Source: JAWLAT01 sp041395325
Lineage (GTDB): Bacteria > Pseudomonadota > Gammaproteobacteria > Xanthomonadales > SZUA-5
NCBI GenBank assembly: GCA_041395325.1
Contig: JAWLAT010000013.1
Span: 62,001-126,000 of the forward strand
Reading direction: 5' to 3'
DNA length: 64,000 nucleotides
Shown: one piece after another, positions 19,358 through 30,051 of the stretch
Numbering within the stretch: position 1 is the stretch's first letter
Layout of the letters: each line of letters starts with the position of its first letter
Notes under the pieces: generated by a model
Told to the model about the DNA's origin: nothing
The model's input: only the letters and a program-made list of their open reading frames with translations
The model's database searches: none
Translations under genes and position numbers: made by a program

Positions 19358-19648
19358 ATGAAGATCCGTCCCTTGCACGACCGCGTCATTGTCAAGCGCA
19401 TGGAAGAAGAGCGCATGAGCGCCGGTGGCATCGTGATTCCCGACAGCGCGACCGAAAAGCCGATCAAGGGCGAGGTCGTGGCCGCCGGCACCGGCAAGAT
19501 CCTGGAAGACGGCAAGGTGCGCCCGCTGGACGTCAAGCCCGGCGACAAAATCCTGTTCGGCAAGTACTCCGGCACCGAGGTCAAGGTCGATGGCACCGAG
19601 TACCTGGTGATGCGCGAAGACGACATCATGGCGGTGATCGAGGGCTGA
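19358..19648 (+). CDS. groES: Co-chaperonin GroES (10 kDa)
   Basis: 96 residues matching GroES throughout: K-I-R-P-L-H-D-R-V-I-V at the start, the mobile-loop region E-R-M-S-A-G-G-I-V-I-P, and the G-x-K-Y-S-G-T-E roof and base strands. GroES caps the GroEL ring during folding in the cytoplasm. GAGAGAG lies just before the ATG. It is transcribed with groEL, 57 bases downstream, from the heat-shock type promoter at 19228. Confidence 0.98.
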   Translation: MKIRPLHDRVIVKRMEEERMSAGGIVIPDSATEKPIKGEVVAAGTGKILEDGKVRPLDVKPGDKILFGKYSGTEVKVDGTEYLVMREDDIMAVIEG

Positions 19649-19705
19649 TCGAAGCTCTCCCGCTCAACGACGCATTCGAATCAGTTCTAGACAGAGGAAA
19701 CAGCA

Positions 19706-21352
<1,647 letters not shown>

Positions 21353-21385
21353 GTCCCGCTACCCAAGCGCTGTCAGTGACACCAG

Positions 21386-21410
21386 AAAGCCCCGCCTTGT
21401 GCGGGGTTTT
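21386..21410 (+). terminator. Intrinsic terminator of groES-groEL
   Basis: A CCCCGC/GCGGGG stem (21390-21395 and 21401-21406) with a CTTGT loop is followed by TTTT. The flanking AAA/TTT extends the helix. It sits 34 bases after the groEL stop. Confidence 0.9.
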
Positions 21411-21718
21411 CTGCTTCCAGGTCAAGTCATCTCGTGCAGTGCGTTGGGCACTGACGGGCTGGGTTCCATCGGACACAAGCGCGTTCGATCGCGAATCGAA
21501 GCACGAAGTACCGGCCAGCATCGGGCCTGGCTTGGCTCTGGGGGGCAGCGCCGCGCGCTGAAGCGCTCTCTGGCGCCGAAGCCCGGCGTCTGAAAGCCGC
21601 ACGCGTGATCATGTCGCGGCGGCCTGCATCCGCAACGAGCCGATGGACGCGCTGCGCGCCGGCTGATTGGGCGAAGCTTGCGGCGACCCGAGGTCCGCGG
21701 TCGGGTCGCCGTGCCGAC
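21411..21718. other. Intergenic stretch without a recognisable gene
   Basis: About 310 bases between the groEL terminator and the YebC gene. Short frames here are low-complexity and have no start or codon bias I trust. It separates a rightward operon from a leftward gene, and nothing functional is seen in it. Confidence 0.5.
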
Positions 21719-22429
21719 TCAGTCGAAGACGGCGTTGTGGAAGACCTCGTTGACGTCGTCGAGCTCTTCCAGCCATTCGATCAGGTCACGCATCTGCTCG
21801 GCGGTGTCACCGCTGACGCTGCTGCGGTTGGCCGGCCGCATGGCCACACCCGCCTGTTCCACGCTCAGCCCGGCGTCGCGCAGCGCCTGTTCGACCGCAT
21901 CGACGCCGTCGGTGGGGCAGAGCACGACAATGTTGCCCTCGTCGCTGAAGACATCCTCGGCACCGGCATCGAGCGCCGCTTCCAGCACCTGTTCCTCGGT
22001 GATGCCTTCGGCCGACAACAGAATCTCGCCGGTGCGGTTGAACTGGAAGGCCACCGAGCCGGAGGTGCCCAGATTGCCGCCATTCTTGGACAACGCGTGA
22101 CGCACGTCGGCAACGGTTCGCACCGGGTTGTCGGTCAGCGTCTCGATGATCAAGGCAACGCCACCCGGACCGTAGCCCTCGTAGCGGACTTCCTGCAGAT
22201 CGGCACCACCATCGGCGCCAGAACCGCGACGGATGGCTTTCTCGATCTTGTCCTTGGGCATGTTGGCGGCCAGGGCCTTGTCGACCGCGCCGCGCAACTT
22301 GGCGTTGCCGGCGGGATCGGCGCCAGCGCGCGCGGCGATCGTGATGTCGCGGATCAGCTTGGTGAAGATGCGGGCGCGCTTGGCGTCCTCGGCGTTCTTG
22401 CGTCCTTCGATGCTCGGGCCTCTGCCCAT
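21719..22429 (-). CDS. YebC/PmpR-family transcriptional regulator
   Basis: 236 residues of the YebC fold: the N-terminal basic segment with K-R-A-R-I-F-T-K-L-I-R-D-I-T, the A-I-R-R-G loop, and acidic C-terminal domain E-Y-x-G-x-G-P-G-G-V-A-L-I-I-E. YebC proteins act as DNA-binding regulators or as translation factors helping proline-rich stretches. The usual neighbours ruvC/ruvA are absent here, so it is transcribed alone. The start begins MGRGPSIEGR instead of the common M-A-G-H-S-K. Confidence 0.95.
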   Translation of the reverse strand: MGRGPSIEGRKNAEDAKRARIFTKLIRDITIAARAGADPAGNAKLRGAVDKALAANMPKDKIEKAIRRGSGADGGADLQEVRYEGYGPGGVALIIETLTDNPVRTVADVRHALSKNGGNLGTSGSVAFQFNRTGEILLSAEGITEEQVLEAALDAGAEDVFSDEGNIVVLCPTDGVDAVEQALRDAGLSVEQAGVAMRPANRSSVSGDTAEQMRDLIEWLEELDDVNEVFHNAVFD

Positions 22430-22593
22430 GGGTCACCTGTCGATTGGAAATACGAGCCCAGCGGCGGGCAGGGCGCGCATTGTCCGCATTTCACGATCCG
22501 GACACCACTGTGGCGTCCAACTCCCTCAATCGAAAGGGTATGCGGGAAGGCGCAGGCTCTACCATCTCCGACACATCGTCACGAGTTCCTGCC

Positions 22594-23337
22594 ATGGCCC
22601 GGATCCTGTTTCCCCTGCCCACGCGTGACTTCGACCCCACCGAGGCGGCGGTGCCATGGGCGGAATTGCGCCGCCGTGGCCACGACGTGTGCTTCGCCAC
22701 ACCGGACGGTCTTCGTGCGATGGCCGATCCGCGGATGGTCGAGGGGACTGGCCTGGGCCCGTGGCGCGCGCTGCTGCGGGCGGATCGACATGGGCGGGAA
22801 GCCTATGCGGCGTTGTCGGCCTCGCCCGAGTTCGGCCAGCCCCTGAGCTATGCCCAGGCCACCACGATGAGCTTTGATGGCCTGGTGCTCGCCGGCGGCC
22901 ATGCGCCGGGGATGCGCGAGTATCTGGAGTCTGGCGCCGTGCAGGCGCTGGTGGCCGACGCCTTTGCGCGCGAGCAGCCCGTCGGGGCGATCTGTCATGG
23001 GGTGCTGGTGGTGGCCCGAAGCCGCGATGCAGAGGGCCGTTCACTGCTCCATGGACGTCAGACCACGGCACTGCCGGCCTCCATGGAACTGACGGCCTGG
23101 GCACTGACGGCGGCCTGGCTGGGCCGCTACTACCGCACCTACCCGCAGACCGTGCAGGCCGAGGTCACCGCGGTCCTCGCCCGTGTGGCCGATTTTCATC
23201 CCGGCCCGCTGGCCTTGCGACGAGATGCTCCGTCCCACCTGGAACGCGGATTCACGGTGCGTGACGGGCACTATCTGTCGGCTCGCTGGCCCGGCGATGC
23301 ACACCGCTTCGCCATCGACTACGCCGACCTGTACTGA
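22594..23337 (+). CDS. DJ-1/PfpI-like (type 1 glutamine amidotransferase-like) protein
   Basis: 247 residues with the class-I amidotransferase-like fold of the DJ-1/PfpI superfamily. The candidate nucleophile Cys134 is in G-A-I-C-H-G, and F-D-G-L-V-L-A-G-G-H lies before it. The full triad is not certain. These proteins are deglycase, chaperone, or peptidase-like; no substrate can be predicted. A longer start at 22444 would add 50 residues with no fold, so I used the ATG at 22594, without a strong SD. Confidence 0.85.
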   Translation: MARILFPLPTRDFDPTEAAVPWAELRRRGHDVCFATPDGLRAMADPRMVEGTGLGPWRALLRADRHGREAYAALSASPEFGQPLSYAQATTMSFDGLVLAGGHAPGMREYLESGAVQALVADAFAREQPVGAICHGVLVVARSRDAEGRSLLHGRQTTALPASMELTAWALTAAWLGRYYRTYPQTVQAEVTAVLARVADFHPGPLALRRDAPSHLERGFTVRDGHYLSARWPGDAHRFAIDYADLY

Positions 23338-23372
23338 GCCGCAGATCGGGCACTGTGGCGGGGTCCGTGGCC

Positions 23373-25265
23373 TCAGGGCTGCTCCGCATCGAGGCCCAGT
23401 TCCCGCGCGACTTGATCCAGCAGGACGGCGAATTCGTCATTGTTGCCGTGCAGGGCGCGCGCCTGTCGCCAGTGCTCGCCAGCTTCGGCGGCGTTGCCCA
23501 GTCGCTGGGCGCAGCGCGCCAGCAGCAGCTGCAGCTCGGCCTGCAGGTCCACTTCGTCGGCGATGGCTGGATTGGCCAGCGCAGCCTCGGCCTGCGCGGC
23601 CGCGTCGGCCCACTGTTCAGCACCCAGGTGGGCATCGGCCAGCACCTGACGGGTCAGTGCTTCACCGCGCTTCTCACCGATGGCTTGCCGCTGCGCCAAC
23701 ACCGCTTGTGCCAGTTCGATCGCTTCCGGAAAACGGCCCTGATCGACGCGCAGTCGGGCCAGACCATTGGCCGGATAGGTCGCCAGGCGCTCGTCGCCGA
23801 CCCGCTTGAAGGCTTCGATGGCGCGTCGCAGGTGCTGCTCGGATTGCGCCTCATCGCCCACCGCCCGGTCGATCTGCGCCAGGCCATTCCAGGCGTAGCC
23901 GGTGGGTTCCAGACCACGCGCCAGCTCAAGGTCGATGGCTCGCTGCAGCAAGGCCCGGGCATGCTCGGGGTCCTCGCGCCGATACAGCGTGGCCAGATTG
24001 GTCAGGATGGGCACGGCGGCGGCCGGATCTTCATTGGCTTCGGCCAGCGGCAGGGCCTGATCGAACAGCGCCCGGGCCTGATCCAGATCGCCGCGGCGTT
24101 GATGCACCACGGCTTCGGCGTTGAGGGCGGCAATGACACCTCGTTGCAGACCACTGGCCTGGGCCTGCTGTCGCAGTTTGGTCAGCGCCGCGATGGCGCC
24201 GTCGTTGTCGCCCTGCTCGCGCAGGATCAGAGCGATCTCGTAGGGCGGCCAGAAAGCCTCCGGCGCCTGCTCGGTTGCCAGCTGAAACAGCGCGCGAGCA
24301 CCGTCCAGATCCCCCTGCAGCGCCAACACCCGACCGCGCAGATAGGCCTCGTTGGCGACCTCGTCGTCGGCGGCGGGACCGCGTCGCGCGTCATCGAACT
24401 GCAACGCGATGTCGGAGGCCAGCCCGCTGGCCAGATTGGCGACTCGATCGGCGACCAGGGTCCGACGACGGCGCTCGCCGGCGGCGTCGGTCAGCGTGTA
24501 GTTCAGGGCCAGCCGACCCGCCCGGGCCTCCAGTTCGCCCTCGACCAGCAGGCTGGCCCGTTCGCGCTGCCACAGGGTCTGCTGCAACTGCGCCGGATCC
24601 TCGCCCAGCTGTTCGCTCAGTCGCAGCATCTGCCGGCTGCCGATCACATCGATGCCATAGGCCCGCGACAGCACCTCGCCGGTGGCGTTCATCAGGCCGA
24701 TGCGGGCCCAGTCCTGATCCGTGTCGCCGGTGCGATTGTCGATCGGCAGGATGGCCACCCGGGCCAGCCCGGTGGCGGGGAGATCCAGTCGGCTTGATTG
24801 CTGCCAGATGGCCCAGCCTGCCCAGGCCAGCAGTCCGAGTACCAGCAGAGCGGCGCTCCAGCGCCAGCTACGGCGCGGTGCTGGCGGTGCACGATCCGGC
24901 GCTGTGGCCACCGCGGCCGCTTCGCTGGCTATCGTCTCCGACTGCACGGGCGCAATGAACTGGAAGCCGCGGCTGTGGACGGTACGGATGTAGCCGGCCG
25001 CTTCGGCGGTATCGCCCAGCGCTCGGCGGGCCTTCATCACGGCTCGACTGACGGCGGCTTCGGTCACCACCTGTTCGGCCCAGATCACATCCTGCAATTC
25101 GTTCTTGTCGACTGCGCGGGCGCGGTGCTCGACCAGATGACAAAGCAGATCGAAGACCTTCGGCTGCAGCTCCACCGCCGCGCCGTCTCGGAGCAACTCA
25201 CGGCTGCCCGGTCGCAGCAGCAATACCGGTTGCCCCGCCAACTCGATGCGGTACTGCGTGGCCAT
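23373..25265 (-). CDS. Membrane-anchored winged-helix regulator with TPR sensor (CadC-like)
   Basis: 630 residues. Residues 1-105 form an OmpR-type winged-helix DNA-binding domain (V-F-D-L-L-C-H-L-V-E, T-V-H-S-R-G-F-Q-F-I). One membrane span lies near 133-152 (ALLVLGLLAWAGWAIW). A TolB/FlgO-like segment (A-I-L-P-I-D-N-R-T-G-D-T) follows, then about 300 residues of TPR in the periplasm. This is the ToxR/CadC layout, in which the same molecule senses outside and binds DNA inside. Its ATG overlaps the stop of the upstream response regulator by one base (TGATG), so the two are translationally coupled and may control the same genes. Confidence 0.87.
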   Translation of the reverse strand: MATQYRIELAGQPVLLLRPGSRELLRDGAAVELQPKVFDLLCHLVEHRARAVDKNELQDVIWAEQVVTEAAVSRAVMKARRALGDTAEAAGYIRTVHSRGFQFIAPVQSETIASEAAAVATAPDRAPPAPRRSWRWSAALLVLGLLAWAGWAIWQQSSRLDLPATGLARVAILPIDNRTGDTDQDWARIGLMNATGEVLSRAYGIDVIGSRQMLRLSEQLGEDPAQLQQTLWQRERASLLVEGELEARAGRLALNYTLTDAAGERRRRTLVADRVANLASGLASDIALQFDDARRGPAADDEVANEAYLRGRVLALQGDLDGARALFQLATEQAPEAFWPPYEIALILREQGDNDGAIAALTKLRQQAQASGLQRGVIAALNAEAVVHQRRGDLDQARALFDQALPLAEANEDPAAAVPILTNLATLYRREDPEHARALLQRAIDLELARGLEPTGYAWNGLAQIDRAVGDEAQSEQHLRRAIEAFKRVGDERLATYPANGLARLRVDQGRFPEAIELAQAVLAQRQAIGEKRGEALTRQVLADAHLGAEQWADAAAQAEAALANPAIADEVDLQAELQLLLARCAQRLGNAAEAGEHWRQARALHGNNDEFAVLLDQVARELGLDAEQP

Positions 25266-25948
25266 CAGCCGGACTGAGCAGCGTCGTCCATCGGCACCGA
25301 GGCCGGATCGCGCAGCCGCAGCCCCTGCAGCAGCACCCCGGCCTGGGTGCGATTGCGGACCTCGAGCTTCTCGAACAGGGCCGAGACATGCGCCTTGACC
25401 GTGCGTTCGGTGATGCCCAGTTCGTCGGCGATCTGCTTGTTGAGCCGACCGTTGGCGATTCCCTGCAGTACGCGCAACTGCTGCGGCGTCAGGCTGGCCA
25501 GACGTTGCGCCAACAGCCGGTCGGCCGGATCCCCGGGCGCGGACTGCACCTGCGCAGCCAGGTCCGAGGGCAGGTACAAGCGGCAGTCCAGTACTGCCTG
25601 CAGCGCACGCTCCAGTTCGGCCGGGTCGGCCCGCTTGGGCAGAAAGCCGACGGCGCCGTAATCCAGCGCGCGGCGGATCGTCGCTGGATCATCGTGGGCC
25701 GAAATCATCATCACGGCGACCGCGGGGAACTCGTTGCGCAAGGCCGTCAGGCCCATCAGACCATGCACATCGGGCATGTGCAGATCGAGCAGCACCAGAT
25801 CGATGTCGTTGTGCTGCAGCAGCAGCTGGCGCGCCTGGGCCAGGTCGCCGGCCTCGCTGACCGGGCTGCCGGGATACAAGCCTTGCAACGCCTGGCGCAG
25901 CGCCATGCGGAACAAGGGATGGTCGTCGACGATCAGCAGGCTCGGCAT
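25265..25948 (-). CDS. NarL/LuxR-family response regulator
   Basis: About 227 residues. A receiver domain has the acidic pocket V-D-D-H at 7-10, the phospho-acceptor D55 in L-L-D-L-H-M-P-D, and the K of F-L-P-K-R. After a short linker comes a LuxR-type helix-turn-helix (L-T-P-Q-Q-L-R-V-L-Q-G-I-A to T-E-R-T-V-K-A-H-V-S). It should be activated by a histidine kinase, which is not next to it. The ATG at 25948 starts at MPSLLIVDD; the longer start at 26083 has no fold. It precedes and overlaps the CadC-like gene by TGATG, and is divergent from the oligomer hydrolase gene, about 160 bases away. Confidence 0.92.
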   Translation of the reverse strand: MPSLLIVDDHPLFRMALRQALQGLYPGSPVSEAGDLAQARQLLLQHNDIDLVLLDLHMPDVHGLMGLTALRNEFPAVAVMMISAHDDPATIRRALDYGAVGFLPKRADPAELERALQAVLDCRLYLPSDLAAQVQSAPGDPADRLLAQRLASLTPQQLRVLQGIANGRLNKQIADELGITERTVKAHVSALFEKLEVRNRTQAGVLLQGLRLRDPASVPMDDAAQSG

Positions 25949-26110
25949 GCGGGGAGTGTAGCGGGTGGGAGGGCTGCAGGGCTCGGGACTCGCGGCTGCA
26001 GGCTCGGGTGGCGCCGTTTGCCGAGTCGATGCTGCGGCCGTTCCCCAAAGGCCAATGGTGTCGCCATGGGCTGCGGCTATCATCGAGGCGAATCGCAGGG
26101 AGGTGGGTCG

Positions 26111-27991
26111 ATGGGACGATGGCAGGTGAAGACAGCGGGTCTCGGTTTGGGCGTGTTGCTGCTCGTGGGTTGTGTCCAGGCGCCTCAGCGGCCCGTGGTG
26201 ACCGATCCGCCCCCTTCATCGGCTTCCCAGGAGAGGACCGTCATGCCCGCATTGCCCTTCTTGCGCAGCGAGATTCGACAGATCACCCACCGCGATGGCG
26301 ACGATCTGCTGTCGGCCGGTCTGGGCCTGACTGGCTTGCGTGGAAACCTGGTCGAGGCGGCCGATCCGGCCGCGCCCACCGCGGCCGAGTTGCGGCGGCG
26401 GGCCATCCAGCAGAATTGGCGCGGTATCGTTGATCTGAGTCCGACTGGTGGCTTTGGTCAGACCTACGGCGCCGTCCCCGACGTGCCGGGTCGTGAGCTG
26501 CAGGCCTTCGCCGCGCTCTCCGGTGCACGGCAACCGCATCGGCTGCTGGCGCAAATCCCCGATCACTTCGATCCACAACGTCGTTGTCTGGTGGTGAGCC
26601 CGGTGTCCGGTTCGCGCGGGGTGTACGGAGCGATCGGCGTCGGCGGCGCCTGGGGGCTGCCGAAGGGTTGCGCGGTGGTCTACACCGACAAGGGGGCCGG
26701 CACCGGTTTCTTCGATCTGGCCAGCCAGGAAGGCGTGGCGCTGGACGGGCGTCGTGCCCGCCGCGGTGAGACCGCGCTGGAATTCGATCCCGGTCCCGGG
26801 CCGCAGGGCTTCGAAAGCAGCTGGCCCGGCGTCGCCTTCAAGCATGCGCACTCCGGCGACAACCCGGAAGCCGGTTGGGGTCTGCACACCCTGCAGGCGC
26901 TGCAGTTTGGTCTGCACGCGCTGGACCTGGCCTTCCCCGAGCAGGCGCCGTTCACGCCCGACAACACGGTGATCATCGGGCTCGGCATTTCCAACGGCGG
27001 CGGGGCGCTGCTGCGGGCGGCCGAGGCGGACCAGGAAGGCTGGTTCGATGCGGTGATCGCCGGTGAACCGAACATCGTCGCACCTGGCTCGGCGCCATTG
27101 ATCGAGTACACGATGCAGGCGGCGCTGTATCAGCCTTGTGCCTGGCTGGCGTTGCCGAATGGTCCGGCGTTGGCGGCCCCGGAGCAGTTGCGTGCCGCGG
27201 CGCTGCAGCGTTGCGCCAGCCTGCATGCGGCCGGGCTGCTCAGCGCCAGCGAACCGGATGATCAGGCGGCCGAGGCGCTGAGCCGACTGCAGGCGGGCGG
27301 TTGGGATCCGGCGGCGCTGTCGCAGATGGGGGTGCTGCTGGCCATCGATGTCTGGCGCACGGTGCTGGCGACCTACCTGCAGGCCTATGCGCAAGCCGAT
27401 GTCTACAGCCCGCAGTGTGGCTACCGATTTGCCGTGCTTGGACCTGAGCGGCAGCCGCTGGCGGCCTCCGTCGCGGCCCGTGCGGCGTGGTGGACCGATG
27501 CGTCCGGCGTACCGCCGTCAGCCGGTGTGGCGCTGTTGGATGGACTCGCCAATGGCGCGGACCCGGCGCTGCCGGGACTGCTCTGCGCGCGCGAACAGAT
27601 ACAGCGACCGGAGGTGCGGGCGGCGATCGAAGCCACCCGCGGCACGGCGCGGCCGCAGAGCAGTCGCGTAGCCATCGTCCATGGTCAGGCCGATGGTTTG
27701 ATCCCGATGGCCTTCAGTTCGCGCCCCTACGCGCGGGCGGCCAATGCACAGGGCCACGTCGTGCGCCTGTACGAGATGGCCCATGTGCAGCATTTCGATG
27801 CCTTTCTCGGCTTGCCACCGGTGACACCGGGACATCTGCCGCTGCTGCCCTATCTGTTCCAGGCCGCCGATTTCGCCTGGCAGTCAATTCTCGACGGCAG
27901 CGATTTGCCACCGGATCAGGTCATCGCCAATCGGCCGCGAGGCGCCGCGGTGATGCTGGAGCCGGAGCATCTGGGGTCAATCAGCTATTGA
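26111..27991 (+). CDS. Lipoprotein 3-hydroxybutyrate oligomer hydrolase-like enzyme
   Basis: About 626 residues matching the D-(-)-3-hydroxybutyrate oligomer hydrolase family (Pfam 3HBOH). The signal is a lipobox type (LLLVGC), so it should be anchored to the outer membrane or periplasmic face. The nucleophile serine lies near residue 293 in G-I-S-N-G-G. Later motifs include V-H-G-Q-A-D-G-L-I-P (acid) and M-A-H-V-Q-H-F-D (His). The family splits short oligomers left after PHB depolymerisation. GGGAGG lies eight bases before the ATG at 26111, which decides the start over the earlier in-frame one. It is divergent from the response regulator, which may control it. Confidence 0.85.
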   Translation: MGRWQVKTAGLGLGVLLLVGCVQAPQRPVVTDPPPSSASQERTVMPALPFLRSEIRQITHRDGDDLLSAGLGLTGLRGNLVEAADPAAPTAAELRRRAIQQNWRGIVDLSPTGGFGQTYGAVPDVPGRELQAFAALSGARQPHRLLAQIPDHFDPQRRCLVVSPVSGSRGVYGAIGVGGAWGLPKGCAVVYTDKGAGTGFFDLASQEGVALDGRRARRGETALEFDPGPGPQGFESSWPGVAFKHAHSGDNPEAGWGLHTLQALQFGLHALDLAFPEQAPFTPDNTVIIGLGISNGGGALLRAAEADQEGWFDAVIAGEPNIVAPGSAPLIEYTMQAALYQPCAWLALPNGPALAAPEQLRAAALQRCASLHAAGLLSASEPDDQAAEALSRLQAGGWDPAALSQMGVLLAIDVWRTVLATYLQAYAQADVYSPQCGYRFAVLGPERQPLAASVAARAAWWTDASGVPPSAGVALLDGLANGADPALPGLLCAREQIQRPEVRAAIEATRGTARPQSSRVAIVHGQADGLIPMAFSSRPYARAANAQGHVVRLYEMAHVQHFDAFLGLPPVTPGHLPLLPYLFQAADFAWQSILDGSDLPPDQVIANRPRGAAVMLEPEHLGSISY

Positions 27992-28089
27992 GGTAGCGTC
28001 CGCACAGACCCTGAGCTCTGACGCTACCCAGTCACCGGTGGGGCAAGCGATCAGATGTCGTTGCTACCACGCATCTCCTCGAGGGCGAC

Positions 28090-28382
28090 GTGCCGAAGGC
28101 ACCTTGGAGTGCGGCGCAACGCGCCGCTTTGGAGGCAGCCCAGGTCCGAGTGCACCACGTCGCGGCGGGGCCCGAGGATGAGACCAGGAATGGCCTTCGA
28201 TGCGGCATGCTCGCGACAGAGCAAAGCGGCGATGCTCGCCGCACTCCAAAGCGCCTGCGGCGCGGTCGCGGAATCGACAACTTGACGCCTACGCGCCGTC
28301 GGCGCTGACCCAGCTCCGACGCACATTGCCGTCCCGCTGACGCAGTGCATGTCGACCCTTCGTTGCATATGCTCGTGCCGAG
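28090..28382. repeat. 300-bp tandem repeat, unit 1 (most diverged)
   Basis: The first of three head-to-tail units that each start GTGCCGAAGGCA. It contains an inverted pair of 27-bp hairpins, TTGGAGTGCGGCG-loop-CGCCGCTTT forward at 28104-28130 and its reverse at 28223-28249. The right part is a decayed copy of the segment that in unit 3 is the ribD 3' end. No gene is supported in it. Confidence 0.9.
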
Positions 28383-28690
28383 GTGCCGAAGGCACTTTGG
28401 AGTGCGGCGCAACGCGCCGCTTTGGAGGCAGCCCAGGTCCGAGTGCACCACGTCGCGGCGGGGCCCGAGGAGGAGACCAGGGATGGCCTTCGATGCGGCG
28501 TGATCGCGACAGAGCAAAGCGGCGATGCTCGCCGCACTCCAAAGCGCCTGCGGTGCGGTCGCGGAGTTCAACCCCTGGCGGCTACGCGTTGTCCGTCCTG
28601 ATCCAGCGTTGCCTGAGATCACCGTCCCGGTGGCGCAGTGCACATCGAATCATCGTTGCGCACCAAGCCGCAGCACATGCTCGTGCCAAC
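28383..28690. repeat. 300-bp tandem repeat, unit 2
   Basis: The second unit, with hairpins at 28397-28423 (forward) and 28516-28542 (reverse), about 290-310 bases after those of unit 1. Positions 28577-28627 repeat the ribD 3'-end segment nearly exactly, with one mismatch in the part matching 28885-28932. Confidence 0.9.
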
Positions 28691-28932
28691 GTGCCGAAGG
28701 CACCTTGGAGTGCGGCGCAACGCGCCGCTTTGAAGGTAAGCTCAGGCCCGAGTGCACCACATCGCGGTGGGATCCGAGGTGACCGGAGATGGGCATTCGG
28801 GCTCCGTGATCGCGACAGAGCAAAGCGGCGATGCTCGCCGCACTCCAAAGCGCCTGCGGCGCGGTCGCGGAGTTCTACCCCTGGCGGCTACGCGTTGTCC
28901 GTCCTGATCCAGCGTTGCCTGAGGTCACCGTC
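28691..28932. repeat. 300-bp tandem repeat, unit 3, running into ribD
   Basis: The third unit has hairpins at 28705-28731 and 28822-28848 and then overlaps the last codons of ribD (stop at 28888-28890). Because the same ~45 bases recur in units 1 and 2 outside any gene, the unit probably arose by duplication of the ribD end together with its downstream region. Confidence 0.88.
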
Positions 28933-30051
28933 CAGCAGGGCGCAGTCTTCGGCGACCCACAGTCGGGCCGGCATCGCGTTGGCCAGCGGCCAGCGAAAAG
29001 GCTGCAGCGCACCGGCGCCCAGCCACTTGCCGGCCTGGTAGAGCAGCAGTTCGTCGACCAGATCGGCGCGCAGCAGCGCATCGGCCAGCGTGGGACCGGC
29101 TTCGGCGTGGACCTCGTTGATCTGCCGGTTCGCCAGTTCCGTCAGTAGCCAGGGCAGATCTATACGCCCATCGCGCAGCGGGCAGGGCAGTGCTTGCAGG
29201 GCGGGGAATCGCGACTTCATCTCGGCGACCCGCGCCGTCGTCCGGGCGTCGTCGGCATGAGCCCAGAGGATGCTCGGATGCAGATCGAGCAGGCGCGCCG
29301 ACGCGGGCAGTCGGGCCTGCGTGTCCAGCAGCAGCGGCACGGTCGTTGCCGGCGCCGCCGGCGCCAAGCCGTTGGTCTTGGCCGTCAGATCGCCGTCCGG
29401 CAAGCGCACCGTCAGCTGCGGGTCGTCACTGAGCACGCTGCCGATGCCGGCCAGCAGCACCCCGGCCGCCGCGCGCGAGCGGTGGCCATCGGCTCGCGCA
29501 GCCGGTCCGGTGATCCAGCTGCTGCGACCATCGGCCAGCGCCATGCGGCCGTCCAGACTCAGCGCCAGCTTCAGTCGCAGCCAGGGTCGGCCACGCTCGA
29601 TGCGACTGAGAAAGCCGCGATTGAGCTTTCGGGCTTCCTCGCCCAGCAGGCCTACCTCGGCCCGGATGCCGGCCTCGCGCAGTCGTGCCAGCCCGGCCCC
29701 GGCCACCCGCGGATCCGGATCGGTGTGGGCGGCGACGACCCGAGCGACACCCGCCGCGACCAGCGCCTCGGCGCAGGGCGGCGTGCGTCCGTGATGGGCG
29801 CAGGGTTCGAGCGTCACATAGGCGGTCGCGCCTCGCGCACCTTCACCGGCCTGGCGCAGTGCATGGACTTCGGCGTGCGGCTCGCCGGCTCGCACGTGCC
29901 AGCCTTCGCCGACCACCTCGCCGGCGTTGACCAGCACGCAGCCGACCAGTGGGTTGGGTCGAGTCGACCAACGGCCGAGCGCTGCCAGCGCCAGCGCACG
30001 CTGCATCGCGGCGCGGTCGGCCTGGCTCCAGTCGGCTGGTGATTCGGCCAT
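28888..30051 (-). CDS. ribD: Bifunctional diaminohydroxyphosphoribosylaminopyrimidine deaminase / 5-amino-6-(5-phosphoribosylamino)uracil reductase
   Basis: 387 residues. The N-terminal deaminase has the zinc motif H-A-E-V-H-A and P-C-A-H-H-G-R-T-P-P-C; the reductase domain follows from about residue 150 (K-L-A-L-S-L-D-G-R-M-A-L-A-D-G). It performs steps two and three of riboflavin synthesis. The last dozen residues, L-D-G-D-L-R-Q-R-W-I-R-T-D-N-A, lie inside the repeat unit and may be partly replaced from it. The start overlaps the stop of the upstream PLP-enzyme gene by one base (TGATG), so translation is coupled. No FMN riboswitch is seen. Confidence 0.95.
   Translation of the reverse strand: MAESPADWSQADRAAMQRALALAALGRWSTRPNPLVGCVLVNAGEVVGEGWHVRAGEPHAEVHALRQAGEGARGATAYVTLEPCAHHGRTPPCAEALVAAGVARVVAAHTDPDPRVAGAGLARLREAGIRAEVGLLGEEARKLNRGFLSRIERGRPWLRLKLALSLDGRMALADGRSSWITGPAARADGHRSRAAAGVLLAGIGSVLSDDPQLTVRLPDGDLTAKTNGLAPAAPATTVPLLLDTQARLPASARLLDLHPSILWAHADDARTTARVAEMKSRFPALQALPCPLRDGRIDLPWLLTELANRQINEVHAEAGPTLADALLRADLVDELLLYQAGKWLGAGALQPFRWPLANAMPARLWVAEDCALLDGDLRQRWIRTDNA

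Noticed and set aside
23355..24797. Long plus-strand frame over the CadC-like gene
   Set aside because: Antisense shadow of a well-supported domain protein; high GC makes such frames common.
28032..28643. Long leftward open frame over the triplicated repeat
   Set aside because: It follows the repeat period, lacks a start with SD, and its translation is low-complexity; repeats explain it.
28349..29041. Rightward open frame across repeat units and into ribD
   Set aside because: Same repetitive translation; antisense to ribD.
28888..30051. FMN riboswitch or SAM riboswitch near ribD or the Cys/Met enzyme
   Set aside because: No conserved riboswitch core is visible in the gaps upstream.
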